A stretch of 7,553 bases of DNA from Parachlamydia sp. (lineage in GTDB: Bacteria; Chlamydiota; Chlamydiia; Chlamydiales; Parachlamydiaceae): positions 1 to 7,553 of the forward strand of contig JAJTHR010000012.1 in the NCBI GenBank assembly GCA_021298935.1, read 5' to 3'. The notes beneath the pieces are model-generated. The model was not told the origin of the DNA. It did not search any database and saw nothing but the letters and a program-made list of their open reading frames with translations. This document shows, in pieces, positions 1 through 6,151 of the stretch (within the stretch, counting starts at the first letter, position 1; each line of letters starts with the position of its first letter). The position numbers and the translations under genes were made by a program.

Positions 1-578
1 ACATTTCAACAGGCGACCTATTTCGCGTACACATTTCCAATGAAACCCCTGTCGGGATCGAGGCTAAAAAATTCATGCAGGCGGGCAAGCTTGTACCGGA
101 TGAAATTGTTTTAGAAATGCTTTTCGACCGCTTAAAGCAGCCTGATTGCACGAAAGGATATCTCTTAGATGGATTTCCACGCACGGTTTTCCAGGCAGAC
201 CAGCTTGGGCATCACCAGGATCCCTCATCGCTTTTTTTGGTCATCTGTCTGGACGTCTCCGATGAGATTATCGTGAAACGCTCCGAGGGAAGATTGGTGT
301 GCAGGCATTGCGGCGTGATTTACAACCGCGACATTTCTCCGCCTGTTCATAACGGCATTTGCGACAAGTGCGGCGGCGAAGTCTATAGGCGCCCTGATGA
401 TGCGCCCGATGTAGTGAAAGAGCGTTTGAAAGTCTATCATTCTCAAACAAGCCCACTTATTCACTATTATGAGGAAAGGGGAGTCCTGACTATTTTTGAA
501 GGCAATCAGCCGCCCGATGTGGTGCATGCCGAACTTAAAAGGTATGTCGATTCTAAGAGGGAAGTTTTAACCACCTGA
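1..578 (+). CDS. adk: Adenylate kinase, 3' part (N-terminus outside window)
   Basis: Adenylate kinase interconverts ATP + AMP and 2 ADP in the cytoplasm. The reading frame is open from base 3, giving 191 visible residues; about 25-30 N-terminal residues, including the P-loop, lie before the window. The visible part starts in the AMP-binding segment (ISTGDLFR) and continues with the LLDGFPRT motif. The LID domain has a four-cysteine zinc site, C-X2-C-X16-C-X2-C, with Cys codons at 300, 309, 360 and 369. It is followed by the RRPDD segment and the usual C-terminal helix (KERLKVYHSQTSPLIHYYEERG). These features match long-form bacterial adenylate kinases with a structural zinc LID, and the expected total length is about 215-220 residues. 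An ATG at 75 is internal and is not the start. The gene ends with TGA, and no convincing hairpin terminator follows. The identification is secure. Confidence 0.97.
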   Translation, partial: ISTGDLFRVHISNETPVGIEAKKFMQAGKLVPDEIVLEMLFDRLKQPDCTKGYLLDGFPRTVFQADQLGHHQDPSSLFLVICLDVSDEIIVKRSEGRLVCRHCGVIYNRDISPPVHNGICDKCGGEVYRRPDDAPDVVKERLKVYHSQTSPLIHYYEERGVLTIFEGNQPPDVVHAELKRYVDSKREVLTT

Positions 579-772
579 TCAATCCCTTCTAAAAATTCAA
601 CTATCTTGCCGCCTTGCGATTTTACTCAAGCGAACCCGCATCGCTAAACTGTCCAATATATCCCTATTTTTTTTTAGAAATTTTATCATTTAGTTGAGTT
701 AAAATAGTAATTATTACATTAGTAGTTTTTATTATAGTTGTTGTTATATTGTTCCTCTTTCATACTATCTTT
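579..772. other. AT-rich intergenic gap between adk and umuD
   Basis: This gap presumably carries the umuD promoter. It contains a run of nine T (667-675) and a short inverted repeat GTAAT-T-ATTAC (707-717). A TTGAGT hexamer at 694-699 could be a -35 element, but no good -10 lies at the right distance. I see neither an E. coli-type LexA box (CTG-N10-CAG) nor a Gram-positive type box (GAAC-N4-GTTC), so SOS control of umuDC by a canonical LexA is not supported here. The inverted repeat is short and made mostly of A and T, so it could be chance. Confidence 0.4.
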
Positions 773-1201
773 ATGGATCATTTGAAGATTTTTTTAGCTT
801 CTGCCGACCTCTCCTGCCCCCTGCCTATTTTTTCGAGCAGCGTGCAGGCGGGTTTCCCTTCTCCGGCAGATGACTACATTGAAAATAATCTGGATTTAAA
901 TGAACTTGTGATCCAGCGGCCGGCAGCTACTTTTTATGTGCGGGTGCAAGGAGATTCCATGCAAAATGCAGGCATCTTCTCAGGAGATATTTTAGTGGTC
1001 GACCGCTCTTTAAAGGCGAAGAATAATTCCATCATTGTGGCAATTGTAAATGGAGAATTCACCGTGAAGCGCCTCGTTTTGCAAAAAGACGGAATCTATC
1101 TTTTTGCCGAAAACCCACGCTATTTGCCGCAACATTTGAGTCCCGATTCCCAATTTGAGGTGTGGGGGGTAGTGACCTATGTCATTCACAAAACAACGTA
1201 A
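773..1201 (+). CDS. umuD: UmuD, self-cleaving polymerase V accessory subunit
   Basis: UmuD is a LexA/S24-family protein that cleaves itself when RecA filaments form; the trimmed UmuD' dimer joins UmuC to make translesion polymerase V. The product is 142 residues from ATG 773 (E. coli UmuD is 139). The cleavage region VQAGFPSPADDY places the scissile bond at Ala26-Gly27, where E. coli has Cys-Gly. The nucleophile is Ser62 in GDSM and the general base is Lys99 in GEFTVKRL. Both are shifted by two from E. coli Ser60 and Lys97, so the protease centre looks intact. I chose ATG 773 over the in-frame TTG at 749 because it gives the family length; no clear Shine-Dalgarno precedes either. The 3' end overlaps umuC by 23 bases, so the two are almost certainly cotranscribed. 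Confidence 0.94.
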   Translation: MDHLKIFLASADLSCPLPIFSSSVQAGFPSPADDYIENNLDLNELVIQRPAATFYVRVQGDSMQNAGIFSGDILVVDRSLKAKNNSIIVAIVNGEFTVKRLVLQKDGIYLFAENPRYLPQHLSPDSQFEVWGVVTYVIHKTT

Positions 1202-2459
1202 ACTTTTCGGCCTGGTCGATTGCAATAATTTTTACGCCTCCTGCGAGCGGGTCTTTAATCCACGCCTTGTCGGGAAGGCTATTGTTGTCCTTTCAAATAA
1301 TGATGGATGCGTCATTGCCAGATCCAATGAGGCAAAAGCATTGGGCATTCCGATGGGCGCCCCCCACTTTCAATATGCCGACTTTTTTGAAAGGCACCAT
1401 GTGCATATTTTTTCATCTAATTTTGCGCTTTATGGAGAAATGTCGGCCAGGGTAATGGCCACACTTGCACAATTTACGTCCGAGATGGAAATTTACTCGA
1501 TTGATGAAGCTTTTTTAGAATTGGGAGAATCAGGAACGCTCAATGCTGAAGCCGATCACATCCGGTCTGTCGTCAACCAATGGACCGGAATTCCCGTCTC
1601 CATTGGCATTGCCCCAACCAAAACACTTGCCAAGGCAGCCAACCGCCATGCCAAAAAAAAATGTACGGAGAAGGGCTTTTTTATCCTGAAAGAGGAAGAG
1701 ATCCCTCTCTTATTAAAAGGGATGCCGGTGGAAGATGTGTGGGGGGTGGGAAGCCGCTTAAAGGAGCGCCTGGCAGCCAAGGGGATTCGCACGGCCTGGG
1801 AATATGCCTGCATGGATGATGCCTGGGTAAAAAAAAATCTGTCTGTTGTGGGATTGCGAACCGTTTGGGAGCTGCGCGGCATCCCATGCCTCTCTTTAGA
1901 GGAAGCCCCGGAGCCTAAAAAATCAATTTTGTGCTCAAGGTCTTTTGGGGTGGAGGTCACAACCGAAGAGGCCTTGGGCGAGGCGCTTTCCAATTATGTG
2001 GCTTCAGCGGCGGAGCGATTGAGAGACCAAAGCTCCCTGGCTTCATTTTTGGAAGTGTTTGCCCACACAAGCCGTTTTAAAACGGATGCCTATTATTCCA
2101 ATAGGGCGCATGTGACGCTGCCTATTCCCACTGATTTTACTCCTAGTTTAATGCACTATGCCAAAGAAGGGCTAAAAAAAATCTATCGGGAAGGCTTTGC
2201 TTACAAGAAAGTAGGCGTCATGCTTGGAGGCATTGTTTCAAATGAAGCCCTACAGCTCGACTTATTTACAGATTGCAAGCAGACGGACGTAAAAAAACGC
2301 TCTCTCATGGAGCTGATGGATAAAGCCAATGCAAAGTATGGAAGAAATACCCTTAAAATGGCGTCTCAAGGGATTTCGCAAGAGTGGAAATCACGCAGGA
2401 GCAAATGTACGGCTCATTTTACTACATCGTGGGATGAGCTGCTCGAAATTAAGATTTAA
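1179..2459 (+). CDS. umuC: UmuC, Y-family translesion DNA polymerase
   Basis: This is the catalytic subunit of DNA polymerase V, which copies past damaged bases at the cost of mutation. The product is 426 residues (E. coli UmuC 422) and matches the family end to end. The palm/fingers begin with FGLVDCNNFYASCE: Asp14 is a metal ligand and Tyr19 is the steric gate. LSNNDGCVIARSNEAKALG follows at about 38-56. YSIDEAF supplies Asp109 and Glu110, the other catalytic acids. A helix-hairpin-helix segment (VEDVWGVGSRLKERLAAKGI, about 184-203) and the little-finger region with ILCSRSFG (250-257) come next. QLDLF (359-363) corresponds to the beta-clamp binding peptide. About eight extra residues precede the usual N-terminus, and seven of them lie in the overlap with umuD. 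A G-rich run at 1164-1169, nine bases upstream of the ATG, may serve as ribosome-binding site. The gene appears functional. Confidence 0.96.
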   Translation: MSFTKQRKLFGLVDCNNFYASCERVFNPRLVGKAIVVLSNNDGCVIARSNEAKALGIPMGAPHFQYADFFERHHVHIFSSNFALYGEMSARVMATLAQFTSEMEIYSIDEAFLELGESGTLNAEADHIRSVVNQWTGIPVSIGIAPTKTLAKAANRHAKKKCTEKGFFILKEEEIPLLLKGMPVEDVWGVGSRLKERLAAKGIRTAWEYACMDDAWVKKNLSVVGLRTVWELRGIPCLSLEEAPEPKKSILCSRSFGVEVTTEEALGEALSNYVASAAERLRDQSSLASFLEVFAHTSRFKTDAYYSNRAHVTLPIPTDFTPSLMHYAKEGLKKIYREGFAYKKVGVMLGGIVSNEALQLDLFTDCKQTDVKKRSLMELMDKANAKYGRNTLKMASQGISQEWKSRRSKCTAHFTTSWDELLEIKI

Positions 2460-3361
2460 GTTTGACGCCTGAGATAGGCGAGCAGCATGTCTTTAGAAAA
2501 AATACGAGCTTTTTTTAAATCTCCAACAGTTTCGAGCCCAAGCAGGCTGAGCCTTTGTTGCACTAATTGAAAAAGGGCCTGGCGATGAATGTGCTTGTCA
2601 TTCTCTGAGCCCTCAATTTCCAAGCGATCGGCTGAAATGGAGGGGAGAAGCCCTAGAAACCAGTAATCTTTTAAATACCAGATGGAAAAGCAGGCAAGCC
2701 CTTCAAGGGAAGGGTCTTCATCATTCAATAATGCCGGTGATTCATACACGGTATTGAGCCGAGTGGATAAAATCTGATAAATACCGCGCGGTTTTTCATC
2801 CTGCACGCCGATTGTTTCATGAATTAAATGATGAAAGTTGTCTTTCAAGCAGCTGAGCCGATCGATTAAGTCAATTTGTCCGGTATTCCAAAGAATCAAA
2901 TGGGCATTAACCATGGCAGGAAGCGGCTCTTTCGCTTTTTGTTTGATCTCCCGGATATTTTTTTCAATGTTTTCGAGCTCTTCAGATGAAAGAAGAAGCG
3001 GATCCAAAGCTTGAATGAAGCAGGTTTTTGCCGCCACCTCCTCTTTCAAGCTTAGCAAAAGATTTTCCATAGTATGAATAAAAAGAAGGATTTGATGCAG
3101 CAAAGGCTCTTCAATACTTCCTTGCTTAACAACTTCCAATTGAGACGCTGTCATCTGATCAAGCGATTGGATAAAAATAGGGGAGGGAAGTCCAACCAAA
3201 AGGGGAGAAAGCTTTTTTATGAGGGCCGGTGATTCAGTCATCTCATCTAAAAGCGCTTGAAACTGGCTTGTCGAAAGCTCCCTTCCTAGATTTTCTAACA
3301 GGCCTAGATCATTTTCAGCATGCAGACGGGATATCAAATCTTTTATTTTAAAATCAGTCAT
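2456..3361 (-). CDS. Hypothetical helical protein, 301 residues
   Basis: I do not recognise this protein. It runs from ATG at 3361 leftwards to a TAA that shares bases with the umuC stop, so the two genes converge with a four-base overlap and no room for a separate terminator. The sequence is soluble-looking, leucine-rich and predicted mostly helical: an N-terminal part of short amphipathic helices (1-100), a charged helical stretch around 130-150 (EELENIEKNIREIKQK), and a more aromatic region around 220-240 (SIWYLKDYWFLGLLPSI). There is no signal peptide or convincing transmembrane helix. The C-terminal segment LGLETVGDLKKARIF slightly resembles a helix-hairpin-helix-like turn, but this is weak. 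Its length and clean codon structure support a real gene. The start has no obvious Shine-Dalgarno, as is also true of umuD here. The function is unknown. Confidence 0.8.
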   Translation of the reverse strand: MTDFKIKDLISRLHAENDLGLLENLGRELSTSQFQALLDEMTESPALIKKLSPLLVGLPSPIFIQSLDQMTASQLEVVKQGSIEEPLLHQILLFIHTMENLLLSLKEEVAAKTCFIQALDPLLLSSEELENIEKNIREIKQKAKEPLPAMVNAHLILWNTGQIDLIDRLSCLKDNFHHLIHETIGVQDEKPRGIYQILSTRLNTVYESPALLNDEDPSLEGLACFSIWYLKDYWFLGLLPSISADRLEIEGSENDKHIHRQALFQLVQQRLSLLGLETVGDLKKARIFSKDMLLAYLRRQT

Positions 3362-3493
3362 AAGTTCACAATGCCAAAACGAGAAAATATTTTCAATCGC
3401 TGAAAAAAAATTTATGAAAACTTTATAAGACCTTTAAGTATTAATTTTATTGTTTCATTAATTTTGAATGTAGAAAAAAAATATCGAGTTGAT

Positions 3494-3522
3494 TGACTTT
3501 TAAAGAAATTTTGATTTAAAAT
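3494..3522 (+). promoter_or_regulatory. Candidate sigma70-like promoter of the paralog pair
   Basis: TTGACT at 3494-3499 and TAAAAT at 3517-3522 are separated by 17 bases, close to the consensus in sequence and ideal in spacing. Transcription would begin near 3529, leaving a leader of about 30 bases before the ATG at 3558. A second, less well spaced pair overlaps it: TTGATT at 3511-3516 and TATAAT at 3536-3541, 19 bases apart. The surrounding region (3362-3557) is very AT-rich, so chance matches are possible. The leader carries AGGTG at 3549-3553, four bases from the start codon, as likely ribosome-binding site. Confidence 0.5.
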
Positions 3523-3557
3523 TCTCTTTAATTTTTATAATTTAATATAGGTGTCTA

Positions 3558-6137
3558 ATGATTGCCGTTTCAAATCCTATTCCAGTAAGGAATGATAGTC
3601 TTTTTAATACCCATTTTCGTCCCCTTGATCGCCTAAGCGAAATCATTTTAAATATTATCACGATTGGAATCGGTGGAAGCATAAAACTTGTCGGGCATGA
3701 GAATGCAATAAAAAAATTAAAATGGCAGCAACAAACCTTGCAAACTAAAGCTGCTGAAGCGCTTAGGGCCTGGGATAACATAGAAAAAAATTTGGAAGGA
3801 ATTATCGGCAGCCTTTCAACAGATGGTGAGATAGCAGGTCAAGTGGGCGATTTACGCTTTTTACTGAATAATTTAAAATTGCAAATCGAGCATCTGCACA
3901 GTCAATTAAATGGAAGGAATTACTATGATTATAATAGGCTTGGACAGCACCTTCTTGTGTTCCTAAAGCACCTTCTCGCTAATCTTGCCACCCTTGGAAT
4001 TTATAGTGTGGTTAAAAATTATCATCTCGAAAAGGAGATCGCAAGGCTCCAGCATCAAAATGGCGAAATCCGCGCCACTTATCATGAAAAATTTGTTACA
4101 GCCAAGTTTGATCAGATGAATCAGGAAATCGATGATTTTGAAAAGGTGTTAAAACAGGTAAAAAAATTAGAAAAATTGAAGAACCTCACTGCTGAAGATA
4201 CTCAGCAAGAAAGTCAACAAATAAAAGAACAAATAATTAGCCTTAGAGCAGAAAGCCAGCAGCTCAAAGAAGAAGAAGCTGCCGTGAAATCAGCAAACGA
4301 GCACCTCAGTAATGAAGTGAAAGGGATTAGAGAGGAGTTAATCGATTTGCGAGGAAGGCGTGAAGCATTAAGAGATAAATTTCGGACCTATGTAGGAAAC
4401 CAGTTGAATGACAACCAAGAGGTTTTGACACTCCGCAATAAAGCAGGAGACTATCAATTCATCCTGGAAGAGATCAAAACCACGTCCCAGAAAATAGTGA
4501 TTTTAAAAAGAAAGCTCCAAAAATTTAATCAGTTAAACAGCGATTGGCCAACCTACATCGCTAACCAAGCAAAGCTCGGCCCCCTTCCTTCCCCCTATGA
4601 AAGAAGAAGACCTACAGTAGAGATTAGTGAAAATGTTGATGAATTTGATGATTATGATCAGCCTATGCTTGATGAGAAGCCTGTAGAAGAGAATGTGGAC
4701 GTAGCCATTGAAGGTGCGCCCGGGATAAATTCAGAGCTTGACGCAGGCACAAGCGATTATGCTTTACGCTATAATGGTGAAAAAACGGCTTTGGGAGTGG
4801 TAAGAAAAGGGCTTCATTTTGCCATTACGGATCTAGCCGCCAATCCAAAAATGCATTTGAATCAAAGCGCGCTTATTTTGAATGACCCTGCCTATCAGAG
4901 GCATAAGCAAGCGATTTTTCGGCGCCTCGTTTGGGATTTTATTGAAAATGGAGCGCTTGTGGAAGAGGGGTGCGGCGATGACTTTAGCCTTAAGCTCAAT
5001 GTGGATGATGTAAAAATGGGCCGTTCACAACCTGAAAAAGTGCTAACTTATGTCAATGACCAAAGCTCAAATAGTTTTAGACTTGAGGTCAAAACGGTGC
5101 CTACTCACTTTGATGCCTTCACCCCAAATGAGGAATTGGCAGTCGATCCGGCGTCGGCTAAATGGATCCATGCTCAATTAACTGATATTGAAAAAAATAT
5201 TCTTTTTCACTTACTGATGGAGCCTTTAATTTCCAACGAAGACCCGGAATTAATAGCCGCGATTCAGTGTTTGGAAGAAGACAATGAGAGAGTCAAATTA
5301 ATCTCAACCGCTTATCAGTTAATCAATGACATTGCAAGTGCCCTCGACAGTAATTTTAGAAGCCCGGGCTTATTAGATGACGTTTGGAATTATTTCGATG
5401 ATGCCAATGAGCGCCCTTTTCAAAAAACCCTTCCACTCTGCCTCTTTATTGAATCTTTTGAGAAAAACGTCGAATGGAATTTCGATCCGGCAATAATTGC
5501 TAATGGTAATCCGGAATCTGAATTTCTCAATGACTTCCTTGATGCAAACCTGCACTATGCGTCCATTTTTGAAAACATGTCAAAAGAAGTGGTTTTAGAG
5601 CCCCAAAATGAGTCTGAGAGATCTTTGTGTTTGAATCAGCAATATTATATCAGTAAAGGCTACCCCCTTTTTAAGACGCTTTTAATCAGTTTAATGAGCT
5701 CAGAGGCATCGATTACAAGTGAAAATATCACTCATTTAAAAGGGGCCATCGCCACTTTTTTATTTGAAAATCAGCAACAATTTGTCGAAAAAATTGAACA
5801 AAAACACGGTATCTCCATCTACCAATACCTGAGCTGGCTAAGAGAAGCCGACGATTTTGATATTCAACCGGGCGAATTAGAAATTGAATTGGCAGCCTGG
5901 ACATTTGGTATTCGATTCGCTTTAATGGGATTTGGCAAATGCAAAATTAATCAATATGGTTTGAACATCCCTGCCTCGTACGAATGTTATTTTGGGCCTC
6001 GAACAAAAGAATGCATGTTGCTCTATCAAGATAAAAATTCTTATTGCGGTTTATGGCCAAGATTAAAGAGAGGGATATTAAATGGAGCGGCAGAACGGGC
6101 CAATCTTTCAATTAGCACTTATAAAAATAACATCTAA
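3558..6137 (+). CDS. Large coiled-coil protein with C-terminal OTU-like domain (first tandem paralog)
   Basis: This 859-residue protein belongs to no family I can name. Layout: two short hydrophobic modules at about 25-46 (NIITIGIG at 32-39) and 128-152 (NLATLGIY at 142-149), with a charged helical stretch between them. A long coiled coil rich in Gln, Glu and Lys follows at about 155-325. LGPLPSPYE (340-348) then leads into an acidic linker (about 352-397). A domain shared with the downstream gene (400-492) contains DYALRYNGEKTAL, HLNQS and DDFSLKLNVDDVKMG. A helical region (about 500-690) precedes an OTU-like domain (about 690-836). There is no classical signal peptide; if exported, a type III route would be the natural guess. 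The start at 3558 is supported by AGGTG four bases upstream and a good promoter. The gene ends in three consecutive in-frame stops. It is probably an effector or inclusion-associated protein, which is inference from architecture only. Confidence 0.9.
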   Translation: MIAVSNPIPVRNDSLFNTHFRPLDRLSEIILNIITIGIGGSIKLVGHENAIKKLKWQQQTLQTKAAEALRAWDNIEKNLEGIIGSLSTDGEIAGQVGDLRFLLNNLKLQIEHLHSQLNGRNYYDYNRLGQHLLVFLKHLLANLATLGIYSVVKNYHLEKEIARLQHQNGEIRATYHEKFVTAKFDQMNQEIDDFEKVLKQVKKLEKLKNLTAEDTQQESQQIKEQIISLRAESQQLKEEEAAVKSANEHLSNEVKGIREELIDLRGRREALRDKFRTYVGNQLNDNQEVLTLRNKAGDYQFILEEIKTTSQKIVILKRKLQKFNQLNSDWPTYIANQAKLGPLPSPYERRRPTVEISENVDEFDDYDQPMLDEKPVEENVDVAIEGAPGINSELDAGTSDYALRYNGEKTALGVVRKGLHFAITDLAANPKMHLNQSALILNDPAYQRHKQAIFRRLVWDFIENGALVEEGCGDDFSLKLNVDDVKMGRSQPEKVLTYVNDQSSNSFRLEVKTVPTHFDAFTPNEELAVDPASAKWIHAQLTDIEKNILFHLLMEPLISNEDPELIAAIQCLEEDNERVKLISTAYQLINDIASALDSNFRSPGLLDDVWNYFDDANERPFQKTLPLCLFIESFEKNVEWNFDPAIIANGNPESEFLNDFLDANLHYASIFENMSKEVVLEPQNESERSLCLNQQYYISKGYPLFKTLLISLMSSEASITSENITHLKGAIATFLFENQQQFVEKIEQKHGISIYQYLSWLREADDFDIQPGELEIELAAWTFGIRFALMGFGKCKINQYGLNIPASYECYFGPRTKECMLLYQDKNSYCGLWPRLKRGILNGAAERANLSISTYKNNI
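3651..4004 (+). repeat. Duplicated hydrophobic module in the first paralog
   Basis: Two hydrophobic segments in the 859-residue protein end in the same short pattern, NIITIGIG (residues 32-39) and NLATLGIY (142-149). Each is followed by a helix of similar layout (IKKLKWQQQ and IARLQHQNG). The spacing is 110 residues. The segments are too short and polar to be certain transmembrane helices but could insert in or lie on a membrane. The same pattern occurs twice in the next gene, which makes a chance match unlikely. The feature spans both copies. Confidence 0.6.
5643..6065 (+). other. OTU-like domain with substituted catalytic residues
   Basis: Residues 696-836 of the 859-residue protein follow the order of an OTU cysteine protease (ubiquitin-removing) domain. 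SKGYPLFKTL (699-708) sits where OTU proteins have DGNCLFRAL. LKGAIATFLFENQQQF (727-742) matches the LR..v.dyl..N...F helix. GISIYQYLSWLREA (751-764) matches the segment before the WGG strand. GELEIELAAWTFGIRF (772-787) matches the WGG.lEl.Ala..l...I segment. LLYQDKNSYCGLWP (821-834) matches the terminal L.Y...NHY..L strand. In this alignment the Cys position is Pro703, the Asp position is Lys700 and the His position is Ser828. The 125-residue spacing between Cys and His positions is plausible for the family. I made the assignment by eye from known family patterns; a structure or profile search has not been done. If correct, the domain should bind but not cut ubiquitin. Confidence 0.6.
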
Positions 6138-6141
6138 TAAT

Positions 6142-6151
6142 AGGATTTAAT
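6142..6151 (+). promoter_or_regulatory. Ribosome-binding site of the second paralog
   Basis: AGGA at 6142-6145 lies six bases before ATG 6152 and fixes that start. It sits within the 14-base gap after the upstream gene's stop, and no separate promoter fits there, so the two genes are probably cotranscribed. Confidence 0.7.

Noticed and set aside
225..527. Open frames on the minus strand opposite adk
   Set aside because: They are antisense to a clearly coding adenylate kinase and encode no recognisable protein.
610..676. Possible adk terminator (GCGAT...ATCGC then a T run at 667-675)
   Set aside because: The stem is only five base pairs with a 19-base loop, and the T run lies about 20 bases beyond it, so it does not fit an intrinsic terminator.
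749..772. TTG start for UmuD, eight residues upstream of ATG 773
   Set aside because: It makes the protein longer than the family with no Shine-Dalgarno support, and the ATG aligns well with E. coli numbering.
1556..1993. 145-residue minus-strand open frame inside umuC
   Set aside because: It lies entirely opposite conserved UmuC sequence and has low-complexity, shadow-like composition.
4972..4980. GCGDD at residues 471-475 as the OTU catalytic Cys motif
   Set aside because: It is over 350 residues from the NSY position, and the second paralog lacks the Cys, so it cannot be the nucleophile of that domain.
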